Under the pieces are notes generated by a model. That model made no database searches and was not told where the DNA came from. It saw nothing but the letters and a program-made list of their open reading frames with translations. Source: an uncultured Flavobacteriales bacterium (GTDB lineage: Bacteria > Bacteroidota > Bacteroidia > Flavobacteriales_D > Sanyastnellaceae). Taken from it: 64,000 nucleotides of DNA. Both the position numbers and the translations under genes were made by a program. The DNA lies in the NCBI GenBank assembly GCA_938085105.1, contig CALKGK010000002.1, positions 1 through 64,000 on the forward strand, read 5' to 3'. Below, in pieces: positions 1 through 8,383 of the stretch; position 1 is the first letter of the stretch, and each line of letters starts with the position of its first letter.

Positions 1-236
1 AAATCCGATTCCAATTCAGCCAAAATTTCGTGTCCACGATTGGGTTTGGCGTCCATCACTCCTGCCCTGCGTTGATTGTAAAACTCCAGCACCAAATGAG
101 GGTCTTTCGCCCATGCTTCGGGTGTAGCTACATCTTCCACACGATGTCCTTCCCATAGTCCTTCCGCACCGCGAAAAGTGGCTATTCCGCTCTCGGCGCT
201 CATTCCCGCGCCGCTGAGTACAACAAGTCGTTTCAT
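1..236 (-). CDS. NAD-dependent protein deacylase, sirtuin (Sir2/CobB type), C-terminal part outside window
   Basis: The first 78 codons of a gene that starts at an ATG (complement of 234-236) and runs off the left edge. The N-terminus reads MKRLVVLSGAGMSAESGI, followed by ATFRGAEGLW. This is the sirtuin NAD-binding signature GAGxSxxSGIxxFR with the following G-L-W. Sirtuins remove acyl groups from lysines using NAD as co-substrate and act in the cytoplasm. The zinc-binding cysteines and the catalytic His lie beyond the edge, so activity and subclass cannot be judged. It is divergent from the lipase gene at 310, with about 73 bp between them. The family assignment is firm. Confidence 0.9.
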   Translation of the reverse strand, partial: MKRLVVLSGAGMSAESGIATFRGAEGLWEGHRVEDVATPEAWAKDPHLVLEFYNQRRAGVMDAKPNRGHEILAELESD

Positions 237-297
237 CACCACAAGTTAAGCAATGTGAAAACGAAATGAATTCTTCATCTCAAATGAAATTGAAAAC

Positions 298-305
298 TAC
301 CTTTG
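298..305 (+). promoter_or_regulatory. Bacteroidetes-type -7 element upstream of lipase gene
   Basis: TACCTTTG matches the TAnnTTTG consensus and ends only 4 nt before the ATG at 310. Transcription would therefore begin at or next to the start codon, giving a nearly leaderless mRNA. This is inferred from the consensus; no start site is known. Confidence 0.55.
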
Positions 306-309
306 CAAA

Positions 310-1395
310 ATGCAAAAAGCTTCTTTCTTCCTCCTTGCCCTTCTGTTTTTGACGCTAAACACCACAGCTCAAATTCTCCAAGAAGGCTTTAATCCTGAAG
401 AGTATTTGGAATGCATGCAAATCACGGTGCAGCAGTCAGACACCAACTATGTGGAGATCCCTGTTGGTCCGCCAGAAAATTACAAGGAGCTGTACCATTC
501 TCCTGACATGGGCTTGGACAATCAGTACGACATTTGGCTTCGCGAAGACGGATTGGTGGTGCTTTCCATTCGCGGGTCGGTGGGTCGGAAGGCTTCTTGG
601 CTGGAAAATTTTTATGCGGCGATGTTTCCCGCCAAAGGGGAGTTACAGCTTTCTGACACCCTGAATTTCAAATACGCTTTTGCGGAGTTGGAAGGTGCAA
701 AAGTGCACGCCGGGTGGACCATCGGTATGGCTTTTCTTGGTCCACACATGCTCGAAAAAGTGATCGATCTTCACGCTGAAGGCTACCGCGATTTTCTGAT
801 CATCGGTCATTCGCAAGGAGGTGCTTTGGCCACGTTGATGGGAGCCTATTTCCATCATCACCCCGATTTCCCTCAGGATATCCGACTAAAAACCTACGCC
901 AGTGCTTCGCCAAAAGTTGGGAACACCCAATTTGCTTACGATTACAACGCCGCACATTACAACTGGAGTTTTCGGGTGGTGAATACCGAAGACTGGGTTC
1001 CGCAAATGCCCATCAGTGTTCAATACCTGAAGGACTTTGGCGATAAAGACCCGATCAACGGCAGCAAGAAAATGATGAAAGAACTACCCGTAATTCAAAG
1101 AGTAGCTTTGCGTAAAGTTTTGAAAAAGCTCGATCGCGAAACGGAAGAGGCAATGGCGGTGCTTCAAAAATACTTAGGGAAGCGTTTGCACGGGTTTTTG
1201 GATGAATATTTACCGGAGTTCGAACGCCCCGAATTTGCTGAATCTGAAAACTATCTACCCTGCGGAATTGATGTGATTTTGATTCCGGGAAGCGATTATC
1301 CTGAGTACATCAAAACTTTACCACAGCGCGGAGTTTTTACGCATCACATGTATCAACCCTACGTTCATCTCGTGAAGCAACAGCACTTGCCTTAA
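310..1395 (+). CDS. Secreted class-3 (fungal-type) lipase family alpha/beta hydrolase
   Basis: A 361-residue protein with a Sec signal peptide (hydrophobic residues about 5-20, cleavage likely after TTAQ). The nucleophile elbow IIGHSQGG places the catalytic Ser at about 168. Asp228 in VVNTEDWVPQMP fits the class-3 lipase pattern, where Asp sits before V-P. A C-terminal His345/346 in FTHHMYQPY can complete the triad. Upstream, LSIRGS resembles the oxyanion strand seen in this family. It probably hydrolyses lipid esters in the periplasm or outside the cell; the substrate cannot be told. Its stop overlaps the stop of the convergent response-regulator gene by 4 nt, so no terminator separates the two. 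Confidence 0.85.
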   Translation: MQKASFFLLALLFLTLNTTAQILQEGFNPEEYLECMQITVQQSDTNYVEIPVGPPENYKELYHSPDMGLDNQYDIWLREDGLVVLSIRGSVGRKASWLENFYAAMFPAKGELQLSDTLNFKYAFAELEGAKVHAGWTIGMAFLGPHMLEKVIDLHAEGYRDFLIIGHSQGGALATLMGAYFHHHPDFPQDIRLKTYASASPKVGNTQFAYDYNAAHYNWSFRVVNTEDWVPQMPISVQYLKDFGDKDPINGSKKMMKELPVIQRVALRKVLKKLDRETEEAMAVLQKYLGKRLHGFLDEYLPEFERPEFAESENYLPCGIDVILIPGSDYPEYIKTLPQRGVFTHHMYQPYVHLVKQQHLP

Positions 1396-2033
1396 ATCAA
1401 GCGGTGGTCCATGGCCAAACGAACGGCTTCTACCTTGTTGTGCACTTGCAATTTTCGGTAGACGTTTTCGATGTGTTTCCTCACGGTTTTGGGTGAAATG
1501 AACATCTTCTCGGCGATTTCTTTGTAATTGAGTCCGCCCGACATTTCCTCCAAGATTTCCAACTCCCGCTTAGATAATCCAAAATCAACCGATGCTTTTG
1601 GCTTTTCAGAAACCGCACGAATGAGGCGAAGGGATTTCATAGCAATGCTCGGACTCATGGGTGCTCCTCCATCCATCACATCCAAAATGCCCTTCTCCAA
1701 TTCTTGAATCTTACTGTCTTTCAACAAATAGCCCGATGCTCCCGCCATGATGCTTCTGAAGACCAAATCATCTTCCTCCATTACCGTGAGCATCACAATT
1801 TTGACGTTGGGGTACTGAGAATGAATGGCTTCGCAAGCCGCAATTCCATCCATCACCGGCATTTGAATGTCCATAAAAATGAGGTCGGGTTGGTGGTTGG
1901 TGACCTTATCGATGGCTTCCCTCCCATTGTTCGCTACCCATACCACTTCACTTTGGTCGATGATGCTTAGTTTTTCTAAGAGGCTTTTGATCAAATCTGG
2001 ACGATCTTCTACGATGGCAATGCGGTAGGTCAT
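1392..2033 (-). CDS. Two-component response regulator, NarL/FixJ family
   Basis: 213 residues. An N-terminal receiver domain (about 1-120) has acidic residues at E9 D10, phospho-acceptor Asp55 in LIFMDIQMPVMDG, Thr in MLTVME and Lys in YLLKD. A C-terminal LuxR-type helix-turn-helix (about 148-210) reads LSKRELEILEEMSGGLNYKEIAEKM (broken: LSKRELEIL, then EEMSGGLNYKEIAEKM) followed by SPKTVRKHIENVYRKL. Such proteins bind DNA as dimers after phosphorylation by a sensor kinase. No histidine kinase lies next to it, so it is an orphan here and its signal is unknown. The 3' end overlaps the lipase gene convergently by 4 nt. Confidence 0.93.
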   Translation of the reverse strand: MTYRIAIVEDRPDLIKSLLEKLSIIDQSEVVWVANNGREAIDKVTNHQPDLIFMDIQMPVMDGIAACEAIHSQYPNVKIVMLTVMEEDDLVFRSIMAGASGYLLKDSKIQELEKGILDVMDGGAPMSPSIAMKSLRLIRAVSEKPKASVDFGLSKRELEILEEMSGGLNYKEIAEKMFISPKTVRKHIENVYRKLQVHNKVEAVRLAMDHRLI

Positions 2034-2037
2034 ATTG

Positions 2038-2045
2038 CAAATTTA
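2038..2045 (-). promoter_or_regulatory. -7 element of response-regulator gene
   Basis: On the minus strand TAAATTTG lies 4 nt before the ATG at 2033. This is a full match to TAnnTTTG and predicts an almost leaderless transcript. Confidence 0.55.
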
Positions 2046-2090
2046 CAGGTGTAAGCAAAAAGAAAGCTACGACAAATGAAGTATTTATTC

Positions 2091-3350
2091 TCAGCTTTCG
2101 AGTGCCTCTTCCACACGCAATGTACTTTTCAAGTCCTCCAAGAGCGGTTCTAATCGTTCCAAAGTAACATGCTCCATAATCACCACTTTAAACCAGCGTG
2201 GTGAATGATGATTATCCGGCACCAACCCGTATTTCTTGGCCAATTCTTGATTAACAAAGTGGGCATCAATGGTGACGATGTTGGAGTCGGGATGACGAAA
2301 ATAATCAACGCCTAGAGTGTCGAGTTCAGCACAAAACCAAGCGGTTCTTTTCTGGAGTATGAAGACCTTTTCTTGCCATCCGTAAGGACCCGTTTGCGAT
2401 AAAATCATCCAAACGGCCACCGCATTGGCCCCAGAACGGCTGCCGATGAGCGTATAATCTTCCCCTTCCACGTAGCTCGCTTCTTGAGTGTTGGCATATT
2501 GAATGAGTCCTTTTCGCATGAGGAAGATCCCTGTTCCATAAGGTGCACGGGCCATTTTGTGCGCATCGAGGGTTACCGAACTTACTTCGGGGTGGCTGAA
2601 GTTCAATTGTTTATCTCCCTCCGTGAAGGGGTGATAGAAACCACCATAAGCCCCGTCGATGTGGACTTTGTACTTGAAATCGAAGGACTTTAATTCGCTC
2701 AAAAAAGGCGACAAATCGTCCACGCTTCCAAACATGGTGGTCATCATATTACCCACCAGAATGGCGTATTTCTTCCCGTTTTGTTTTGCTTCGTGAAGCC
2801 CCTCAGTGAGGTCGCTTTGATTCACCTCTCTCGTTTTTTCATCCACCTTCACTTTCAGAATATTAACCCCGAGAATGTTGGAGGCCTTGTTCATGGAGTA
2901 GTGACTATCTTCGGTGCACAGAATCATGATTTCATCTTTCCGCGCACCAAATTCCGCTATAAAATAATTGCGGTACACCCAAATCGCCTGCATGTTGGCC
3001 TCTGTTCCCCCTGAAGCTACGTAGCCATCGCAAGTTCCTACTTCAGCCCCCAAAATATCTACGGCACACATTTCAATCAGCTCTTTTTCAATTTCCTGTG
3101 TGCCTTTAAAAAACGATTCCGACTTACCTAGGGTGTGGCAACCGATGTGGTTGGGGTTTTGAATGAGGGTTGAAATCCACGGTGCATCTTTGACGAAGGA
3201 AGCGTCTTGGTTAAAAACCTTGTCATCGAGATAAGAAGCGGGAACACCCAATATTGACGATTCGTGGTAGTTGACGTTCTGCTCCAAAGCGCTGAACACG
3301 CGTGCTTTCATTTCCTCCAAAGAGCGCTTCTTCCAAATTCGGGCTTTCAT
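2091..3350 (-). CDS. PLP-dependent group II decarboxylase family protein
   Basis: 419 residues if translation starts at the ATG at 3350 (MKARIWKKRS). An upstream in-frame start exists, but the added residues have no family character. The PLP-lysine is K265 in LDAHKMARAPYG, and the Asp pairing with the pyridine nitrogen is D232 in HIDGAYGGF. His150 in DSHYSMNKA stacks on the cofactor, and the phosphate-binding turn ASGGTEANM is at about 112-120. These fit the histidine/glutamate/tyrosine decarboxylase superfamily (fold type I). The substrate amino acid cannot be assigned from the sequence. It stands alone, with a -7 box 15 nt upstream and the response regulator 57 nt downstream on the same strand. 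Confidence 0.85.
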   Translation of the reverse strand: MKARIWKKRSLEEMKARVFSALEQNVNYHESSILGVPASYLDDKVFNQDASFVKDAPWISTLIQNPNHIGCHTLGKSESFFKGTQEIEKELIEMCAVDILGAEVGTCDGYVASGGTEANMQAIWVYRNYFIAEFGARKDEIMILCTEDSHYSMNKASNILGVNILKVKVDEKTREVNQSDLTEGLHEAKQNGKKYAILVGNMMTTMFGSVDDLSPFLSELKSFDFKYKVHIDGAYGGFYHPFTEGDKQLNFSHPEVSSVTLDAHKMARAPYGTGIFLMRKGLIQYANTQEASYVEGEDYTLIGSRSGANAVAVWMILSQTGPYGWQEKVFILQKRTAWFCAELDTLGVDYFRHPDSNIVTIDAHFVNQELAKKYGLVPDNHHSPRWFKVVIMEHVTLERLEPLLEDLKSTLRVEEALES

Positions 3351-3365
3351 GCTTGTTGTTTTGAC

Positions 3366-3373
3366 CAAAAGTA
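3366..3373 (-). promoter_or_regulatory. -7 element of PLP decarboxylase gene
   Basis: TACTTTTG on the minus strand, a full TAnnTTTG match ending 15 nt before the ATG at 3350. It supports that start over the upstream in-frame codon, which lies outside the predicted transcript. Confidence 0.5.
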
Positions 3374-3576
3374 CAGCGCTTAAATGCAAGGAGAACTGAG
3401 GGATGTCAGTTTTCAGGTTTTGGGATGATGATCTGTGGTGTCGATCGTCCAAGCCTTTATTTTGAACTTGGGATGAAAAACAACAATTGTTTGCACTACT
3501 TTTAGCTTATTCGTTAACACGAAGAGCAAGCCCACAAGCCTTGCCGTTCTGTCACTGTTTTCCAATCCCAAAAAAA

Positions 3577-4245
3577 ATGCACAAGGCTCATAAAACATAT
3601 CTCGTTCTTTTTCTCGGTTTGATGGGAATGGTGTCCTGCGTTGAAGATCTTAAGGTTGGTTATGAAGATGACCGAACAGCGGGTCTGGACACACTTACTT
3701 TACCCGCTCCTCCGCCAATCTCTTTTCATGATGTGATACCTGAGGAGTTGTCGGACAGTGCCAAAACGGAAATCATCACGCGCTTGGTGACTGAAATCAA
3801 TGAAGATTCCACGCTTACTTTTGTGCAAGTGGCGGACTCCCTGAATGGACTTGTTTCGGGCCATTTTAGAAACGACAGTTTGGTGATGCTGCACCTCGGA
3901 TTTGGACTTGGGTACTCAACAAAAGACCGTCCCATGATACTCTCAGGGAGTGCTAAACGTTACTATTTTCATTCAGACAGTCTGATCTTTAGCGAATACC
4001 ATTGCAGTTCTTGGCAGCAAACTGGTCGGTGCAACCCCGTTTCTATTTCGGTGTGGTCGTGGTTGTACGAGCGGGAGGTCATTTCACAGGAAGTGGACGA
4101 GAACATTGGTCCGTATGGCGGTTGTGGATGTGGTTTTGGTTATGACCATGAGTTGTATACTACCACCGAGCAGCTTGATGAACTCTTGGCGATCGTTAAG
4201 TTGGCAAAACACGATGCAGCAGTGCAGGAAGAAGAAGGAGGGTGA
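3577..4245 (+). CDS. Hypothetical lipoprotein
   Basis: 222 residues from the ATG at 3577. This start gives a lipoprotein signal peptide (MHKAHKTYLVLFLGLMGMVSC) with the lipidation Cys at about 21; the longer in-frame version would bury it. The mature part is acidic at the N-terminus (DRTAGLDTLTLP). It ends in a cysteine/glycine cluster, YGGCGCGFGYDHE, with more cysteines in YHCSSW and GRCNP. I recognise no family. The clustered Cys/His could bind metal or form disulfides, but this is speculation. The neighbours (PLP decarboxylase, glycerol genes) give no clue. Confidence 0.65.
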   Translation: MHKAHKTYLVLFLGLMGMVSCVEDLKVGYEDDRTAGLDTLTLPAPPPISFHDVIPEELSDSAKTEIITRLVTEINEDSTLTFVQVADSLNGLVSGHFRNDSLVMLHLGFGLGYSTKDRPMILSGSAKRYYFHSDSLIFSEYHCSSWQQTGRCNPVSISVWSWLYEREVISQEVDENIGPYGGCGCGFGYDHELYTTTEQLDELLAIVKLAKHDAAVQEEEGG

Positions 4246-4307
4246 TTGATTCCCGTGTTCGGTCGAGTTGGATTGGGCTTTGAATTAAACATTGCACATA
4301 AACATGC

Positions 4308-4375
4308 GACCCCGCTGGGGTCGGTTTGATGGAGTTATTTCGACGGTGTTATAAATATGTGACCCCGCTGGGGTC
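4308..4375. repeat. Two copies of perfect palindrome GACCCCGCTGGGGTC
   Basis: Identical 15-bp palindromes (6-bp arms GACCCC/GGGGTC around GCT) at 4308-4322 and 4361-4375, in direct orientation with start points 53 bp apart. Each is preceded by AT and a variable base before GACC (ATGC, ATGT). They resemble the REP-like intergenic palindromes of Bacteroidota. No transposase gene is nearby. Confidence 0.75.
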
Positions 4376-4434
4376 AAGAATACGTGGTGCCTATTTTCAC
4401 GTGGAAACGACATTAAAGGCCAAAAACAAATCAG

Positions 4435-4454
4435 CCCACGGTTTCAACCGCGGG
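4435..4454. repeat. Imperfect palindrome CCCACGGTTTCAACCGCGGG
   Basis: Arms CCCACGGTT and AACCGCGGG are complementary apart from one A/C mismatch, with a TC loop. Its size and GC-rich hairpin form fit a REP-type element. It lies 60 bp from the GACCCC palindromes. Confidence 0.65.
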
Positions 4455-4480
4455 TAATGAAATATCGTTTCATTAGACCC

Positions 4481-4496
4481 AATCGTTTTAACGATT
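4481..4496. repeat. Palindrome AATCGTTTTAACGATT
   Basis: Two 7-bp arms (AATCGTT/AACGATT) separated by TT, 56 bp before the 3' end of glpD. It could end up in the 3' part of the glpD mRNA. It has no adjacent T-run on the minus strand, so a terminator role is doubtful. Confidence 0.5.
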
Positions 4497-4552
4497 TCAA
4501 AACATTTCGCGGCAAGCAAATCAAAGAGAACAGTTGTCCATTTGAAATCGCA

Positions 4553-6166
4553 TCACCACGTCCGAACCCTCTTCATCGCTGCATCGAGAAGCGCAGCTTG
4601 AGACTCTATTGTTTCTTCGTCCCATGCATAATGCTTCGCGAAAACCATGCTCACCACTTTTCGAATGCGTGGGATGGATTTGATATCGAAGTACAATCTG
4701 CCCGTTCTTCGCTCAAAGAAATCGAGGAGATCGAGGGCCATTTCATGCTCAATGCAATGCTCTGCTTCAGCAACAGCGATGGCCATTTCTGCTTGAAGAT
4801 CGAGTTTTGACGCATTTTCGAGGAGTTGTTCTGCCGACGATCCGTAATTGTGAACGAGGTACTCCGAGGTTTTGAAATCAGTGAGAAGCTTGGGGTACAT
4901 GGTAAACAATCGATCAACCAAAGCCTGAACGGCGGTGTAATTCTCAAAATGGGCGTCTTCCAGTTCATGATGGGCAGTGGAACAACTTTTCGCTTCAAAA
5001 TGTCCTTGTTGAATCACTTTGTCCACCACTCGTTCTGCCATTTTCCGATAGCCCGTGAGTTTACCACCCGCGATGCTGATCAGTCCGCTGGGCGACTCAA
5101 AAATCTCGTCTTTCCGGCTCATTTCCGATGCGCTTTTCCCCTCTTCGTGGATGAGCGGACGCAAGCCACTCCATGACGACTCCACATCTTCAGCTCGGAG
5201 TTTGACGGACGGAAACATTTGATTCACCGCATCGAGGATATAATCCACATCTTCTTTAGTGGTTCCAGGTTCTTCCTTCCCTCCTTCGTAGGGCGTGTCT
5301 GTTGTACCGATATAACTCACTCTTCCACGTGGAATGGCAAAAATCATGCGTCCGTCAACATTATCGAAATACACCGTTTGTTTCACCGGTAATCGCTCGT
5401 GGGAGACCACCAAATGCACTCCTTTCGACAAGAAAAGCGCCTTTCCTTTTTTCGAGTGGTCTTTTTCCCGCAGCAAATCAACCCAGGGTCCGGTAGCATT
5501 TACCATCTGTTTGGCCGAAACCTCAACCTCTTGCCCGGATTTCACATCGCGCAGCAAAGCACCAGAGACCTGTCCTTCCTGAGTATATTTAAAATCCAAA
5601 GCCTCTACGTGGTTGCACAAAATCGCACCTTCTCTCCAAGCTGTTTTTGCAATGCTCATCACCAGCCGAGCATCGTCCGTTCGGTATTCGGCATAGTAGC
5701 CCGCGCCTTCTAAATCATCGGTTCTCAAGAGGGGTTCCATTGTTGATGCCTCTTTTTTATCGAGCATTTTCCGACGATCATTCGCCTCCACTCCTGCGAG
5801 AATGTCGTACACCGAAAGCCCCATACTCGTGAGCAAGTAACCGTAATTTCCATCTTTGATGAGGGGAAGGAGCATTTTGTCTGGATGCACCAAATGCGGA
5901 GCGAGTTGATGCACGATGGCTCGTTCCCTTCCCACTTCATTCACCAATTTGAATTCAAACTGTTTCAAATAGCGCAAACCACCGTGAATGAGCTTGGTAC
6001 TCCGGCTGCTCGTTCCCGAGGCAAAGTCGTTTTTCTCCACGAGTGCAACCTTCAAGCCACGGGTTTGCGCATCGAGCGCAATTCCCACACCGGTGATTCC
6101 TCCTCCAATCACCAATAGATCGAAGGATTCCGTATTTAGTTTTTCTAAGGCGAGTGTTCTATTCAT
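4553..6166 (-). CDS. glpD: Aerobic glycerol-3-phosphate dehydrogenase (FAD)
   Basis: 537 residues. The N-terminal Rossmann FAD site is LLVIGGGITGVGIALDA (about 18-34). It is followed by the family block TSSRSTKLIHGGLRYLKQFEFKL (written in parts: TSSRSTKLIHGG, LRYLKQFEFKL). A second conserved block lies at SGLRPLIHEEGK and PSGLISIAGGKLTGYRKMAE. The enzyme oxidises sn-glycerol 3-phosphate to dihydroxyacetone phosphate and passes electrons to quinone at the inner membrane. The gene overlaps the upstream glpK by 8 nt, so both form one operon and glycerol is taken to glycolysis. No glpF transporter is visible. Confidence 0.96.
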   Translation of the reverse strand: MNRTLALEKLNTESFDLLVIGGGITGVGIALDAQTRGLKVALVEKNDFASGTSSRSTKLIHGGLRYLKQFEFKLVNEVGRERAIVHQLAPHLVHPDKMLLPLIKDGNYGYLLTSMGLSVYDILAGVEANDRRKMLDKKEASTMEPLLRTDDLEGAGYYAEYRTDDARLVMSIAKTAWREGAILCNHVEALDFKYTQEGQVSGALLRDVKSGQEVEVSAKQMVNATGPWVDLLREKDHSKKGKALFLSKGVHLVVSHERLPVKQTVYFDNVDGRMIFAIPRGRVSYIGTTDTPYEGGKEEPGTTKEDVDYILDAVNQMFPSVKLRAEDVESSWSGLRPLIHEEGKSASEMSRKDEIFESPSGLISIAGGKLTGYRKMAERVVDKVIQQGHFEAKSCSTAHHELEDAHFENYTAVQALVDRLFTMYPKLLTDFKTSEYLVHNYGSSAEQLLENASKLDLQAEMAIAVAEAEHCIEHEMALDLLDFFERRTGRLYFDIKSIPRIRKVVSMVFAKHYAWDEETIESQAALLDAAMKRVRTW

Positions 6167-7652
6167 CTTCCACCCAATTTAAGGTGCGTTTAAGTGCTTT
6201 TTTCCAACCGGAGTAGAGTGTTTCGGCATCTTCCCGCTCCATCTCTGGAAGGAATGTACGATCAATCTTCCTGAGCTGTTTCACTTCATCCATGGTCCAC
6301 AATCCTGCGGTGATGCCTGCCATGTAAGCTACTCCGAGTGCTGTCGACTCTACATTAAGCGGTCGTTCAACAGCTATGTTCATTTGGTCCGACTGAAATT
6401 GCATCAACAGATCATTGGCCGCTGCTCCCCCATCCACCCGCAAAACCTTCAATTCCATATTGGCATCTTCCTTCATCGCCTCGAGTACATCTCTACTTTG
6501 ATAAGCCATGCTTTCGAGGGTCGCACGAATGAGCTCCGGTTTTCCCGTGTCTCTGGTCAAACCAAAAATCGCCCCCCGCGCATACATGTCCCAATGCGGC
6601 GCACCCAAGCCCGAAAAGGCAGGCACGACATATACTCCATCTCTTCCCGCTTTTGAAGCATAATATTCAGAATCAGGCGCACTATCAATCAATTTCAGCC
6701 CATCGCGAAGCCATTGCACCGCCGCTCCTGCAATGAACACGGAGCCCTCCAGCGCATAAATCACTTGATCTCCATCTCCCCAAGCAATGGTGGTGATCAT
6801 TCCATATTTCGAAAACTGGGCCTGCTCACCGGTATTCATCAACAAGAAACAACCTGTTCCATAGGTGTTTTTTACGCTACCTGGTTCAAAACAACATTGT
6901 CCGAACAGCGCTGCCTGCTGGTCTCCTGCCACGCCTCCAACCTCAAAAGAAGCCGCTCCAATTTTAATCTCGCCAAAACGGTGAATCGAAGGGTGTACCT
7001 TAGGGAGTATCGTTTTTGGAATGTCCAAAGCCGCAAGAAGTTCATCGTCCCAATCCAATTTTTGAATATCGAAAATCATGGTTCGGGAAGCATTGGAGTA
7101 GTCGCTCGCATGGATTTTCCCCTCGCTCCATTTCCACATCAGCCAAGAATCGATGGTTCCAAAAAGCACCTCTCCTTTTTCCGCCAGTTCCCTCGCTCCC
7201 TCAACTTCATCCAAAATCCACTTGATTTTACTTCCTGAGAAATAAGCATCCACCACCAATCCGGTGCTCTTTTTCACGTATTCTTCCCAGCCATCGGCCT
7301 TAAGCTTTTCGCAAATGGCAGCCGTTCGTTTGTCTTGCCACACAATGGCGTTGTACAGCGGTTCGCCTGTGCCTTTATTCCACAAAACGGTAGTTTCTCT
7401 TTGGTTGGTGATGCCCACTTGGGCAATATTTTCCTCGCCAATTTCTAATTCTTTGAACAAGGCCAAAACGGTGGTTTCTAGCGCTTGAAGGATCTCTACG
7501 GGGTCGTGTTCTACCCGACCTTTTTTGGGGAAAATTTGCTGAAATTCCTTTTGTTTCATCCCAAGCCAAGTTCCATTTTCATCCAGCACAAGTGCGCGAA
7601 CACTCGTGGTGCCAAGATCGAGGGTAAGGATGTACGATTTGTCTTTTTTCAT
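6159..7652 (-). CDS. glpK: Glycerol kinase
   Basis: 497 residues, the usual family length. The N-terminal ATPase fold begins LTLDLGTTSVRALVLDENG. Glycerol-site residues sit in NQRETTVLWNKGTGEPLYNAIVWQDKRT. The FGGY signatures are present (GVAGDQQAALFGQ, and LRVDGGAAANDLLMQFQSDQ split as LRVDGGAAAND, LLMQFQSDQ). It phosphorylates glycerol with ATP in the cytoplasm, producing the substrate of the next gene, glpD. It is first in the two-gene operon and divergent from ccmB, with 58 bp between the start codons. No clear TAnnTTTG box was seen in that gap on this strand. Confidence 0.97.
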   Translation of the reverse strand: MKKDKSYILTLDLGTTSVRALVLDENGTWLGMKQKEFQQIFPKKGRVEHDPVEILQALETTVLALFKELEIGEENIAQVGITNQRETTVLWNKGTGEPLYNAIVWQDKRTAAICEKLKADGWEEYVKKSTGLVVDAYFSGSKIKWILDEVEGARELAEKGEVLFGTIDSWLMWKWSEGKIHASDYSNASRTMIFDIQKLDWDDELLAALDIPKTILPKVHPSIHRFGEIKIGAASFEVGGVAGDQQAALFGQCCFEPGSVKNTYGTGCFLLMNTGEQAQFSKYGMITTIAWGDGDQVIYALEGSVFIAGAAVQWLRDGLKLIDSAPDSEYYASKAGRDGVYVVPAFSGLGAPHWDMYARGAIFGLTRDTGKPELIRATLESMAYQSRDVLEAMKEDANMELKVLRVDGGAAANDLLMQFQSDQMNIAVERPLNVESTALGVAYMAGITAGLWTMDEVKQLRKIDRTFLPEMEREDAETLYSGWKKALKRTLNWVEDE

Positions 7653-7710
7653 GCGCTAGGTTCTTCTGAAGCGTGAATGTATGGCATTTGTTCTGTTTCT
7701 TTGCAGCACC

Positions 7711-8373
7711 ATGAAGGCTCTAATGTACCTCATCAAGCACGAATTTAGAATGGAGTTTCGCCAAAAGTATGCGATTGCTTCCATTTTGTTGTTCACCATT
7801 TCTACGATTTATGTGGTGTATCAAGCCATGCGCAAGATCGACGACAGCAAGGTGTGGAACGCCATGTTGTGGATCATTTTGCTCTTTTCAGCCTTCAACG
7901 CCATCAGCAAAAGTTTCTCGACCGAACAACGCTCTTTGAGAATGTACCTCTATACGACGGTCAAACCGCAACAATTTGTGTTGGCCAAGCTCATTTACAA
8001 CATGCTTTTTATGGTCATTCTCGGAATTCTAGCCTTGGGGGTCTTTTCTCTTTTTCTGGGTGATGGAGGTTTGGGGCCCTTGAAATTGGGGTCATATCTT
8101 CTTGGAGTTGTTATGGGATCCATGGGCTTCGCTTGCCTTTTAACATTAATTGCAGGCATTGCAGCTCAAACAGATAGCGGCATTGGGATGACGGCCGTGC
8201 TTGGTTTACCCATCACCATTCCACTCATTCTCATCATTATGCGCTTTACCACCCAAATTATGAAAGGCATTCCTTTTTCAGACAACGCCGAAAACCTCCT
8301 CTATCTTGGGGTGCTTAATGTGGGGTTAATTGGACTAACCTACCTCTTATTTCCTTACCTTTGGCGAGATTAA
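7711..8373 (+). CDS. ccmB: Haem exporter-type ABC membrane subunit CcmB
   Basis: 220 residues from the ATG at 7711 (MKALMYLIKHEFRMEFRQKY), the expected CcmB length; an upstream in-frame ATG adds 10 residues without family similarity. About six membrane segments follow the typical basic N-terminus. The block STEQRSLRMYLYTTVKPQQFVLAKLIYN (in parts: STEQRSLRMYLY, KPQQFVLAKLIYN) matches the family. CcmB works with the ATPase CcmA and CcmC to load haem on CcmE for cytochrome c maturation at the inner membrane. It opens a run of five ccm genes. No ccmA is in this cluster, so the ATPase must be encoded elsewhere or be missing. Confidence 0.9.
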   Translation: MKALMYLIKHEFRMEFRQKYAIASILLFTISTIYVVYQAMRKIDDSKVWNAMLWIILLFSAFNAISKSFSTEQRSLRMYLYTTVKPQQFVLAKLIYNMLFMVILGILALGVFSLFLGDGGLGPLKLGSYLLGVVMGSMGFACLLTLIAGIAAQTDSGIGMTAVLGLPITIPLILIIMRFTTQIMKGIPFSDNAENLLYLGVLNVGLIGLTYLLFPYLWRD

Positions 8374-8383
8374 AAAATTGCTG

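Larger units (their letters stand above)
4246..4552. other. Gene-free interval with a cluster of short palindromes
   Basis: Between the lipoprotein stop and the glpD stop there is no credible gene. The interval holds two identical 15-bp palindromes, one 20-bp imperfect palindrome and one AT-rich palindrome (listed separately). No T-run follows any of them, so they do not look like simple terminators. Confidence 0.7.

Noticed and set aside
4457-4810. A 117-codon plus-strand frame beginning in the palindrome cluster
   Set aside because: Most of it is antisense to the certain glpD gene and no family is recognised.
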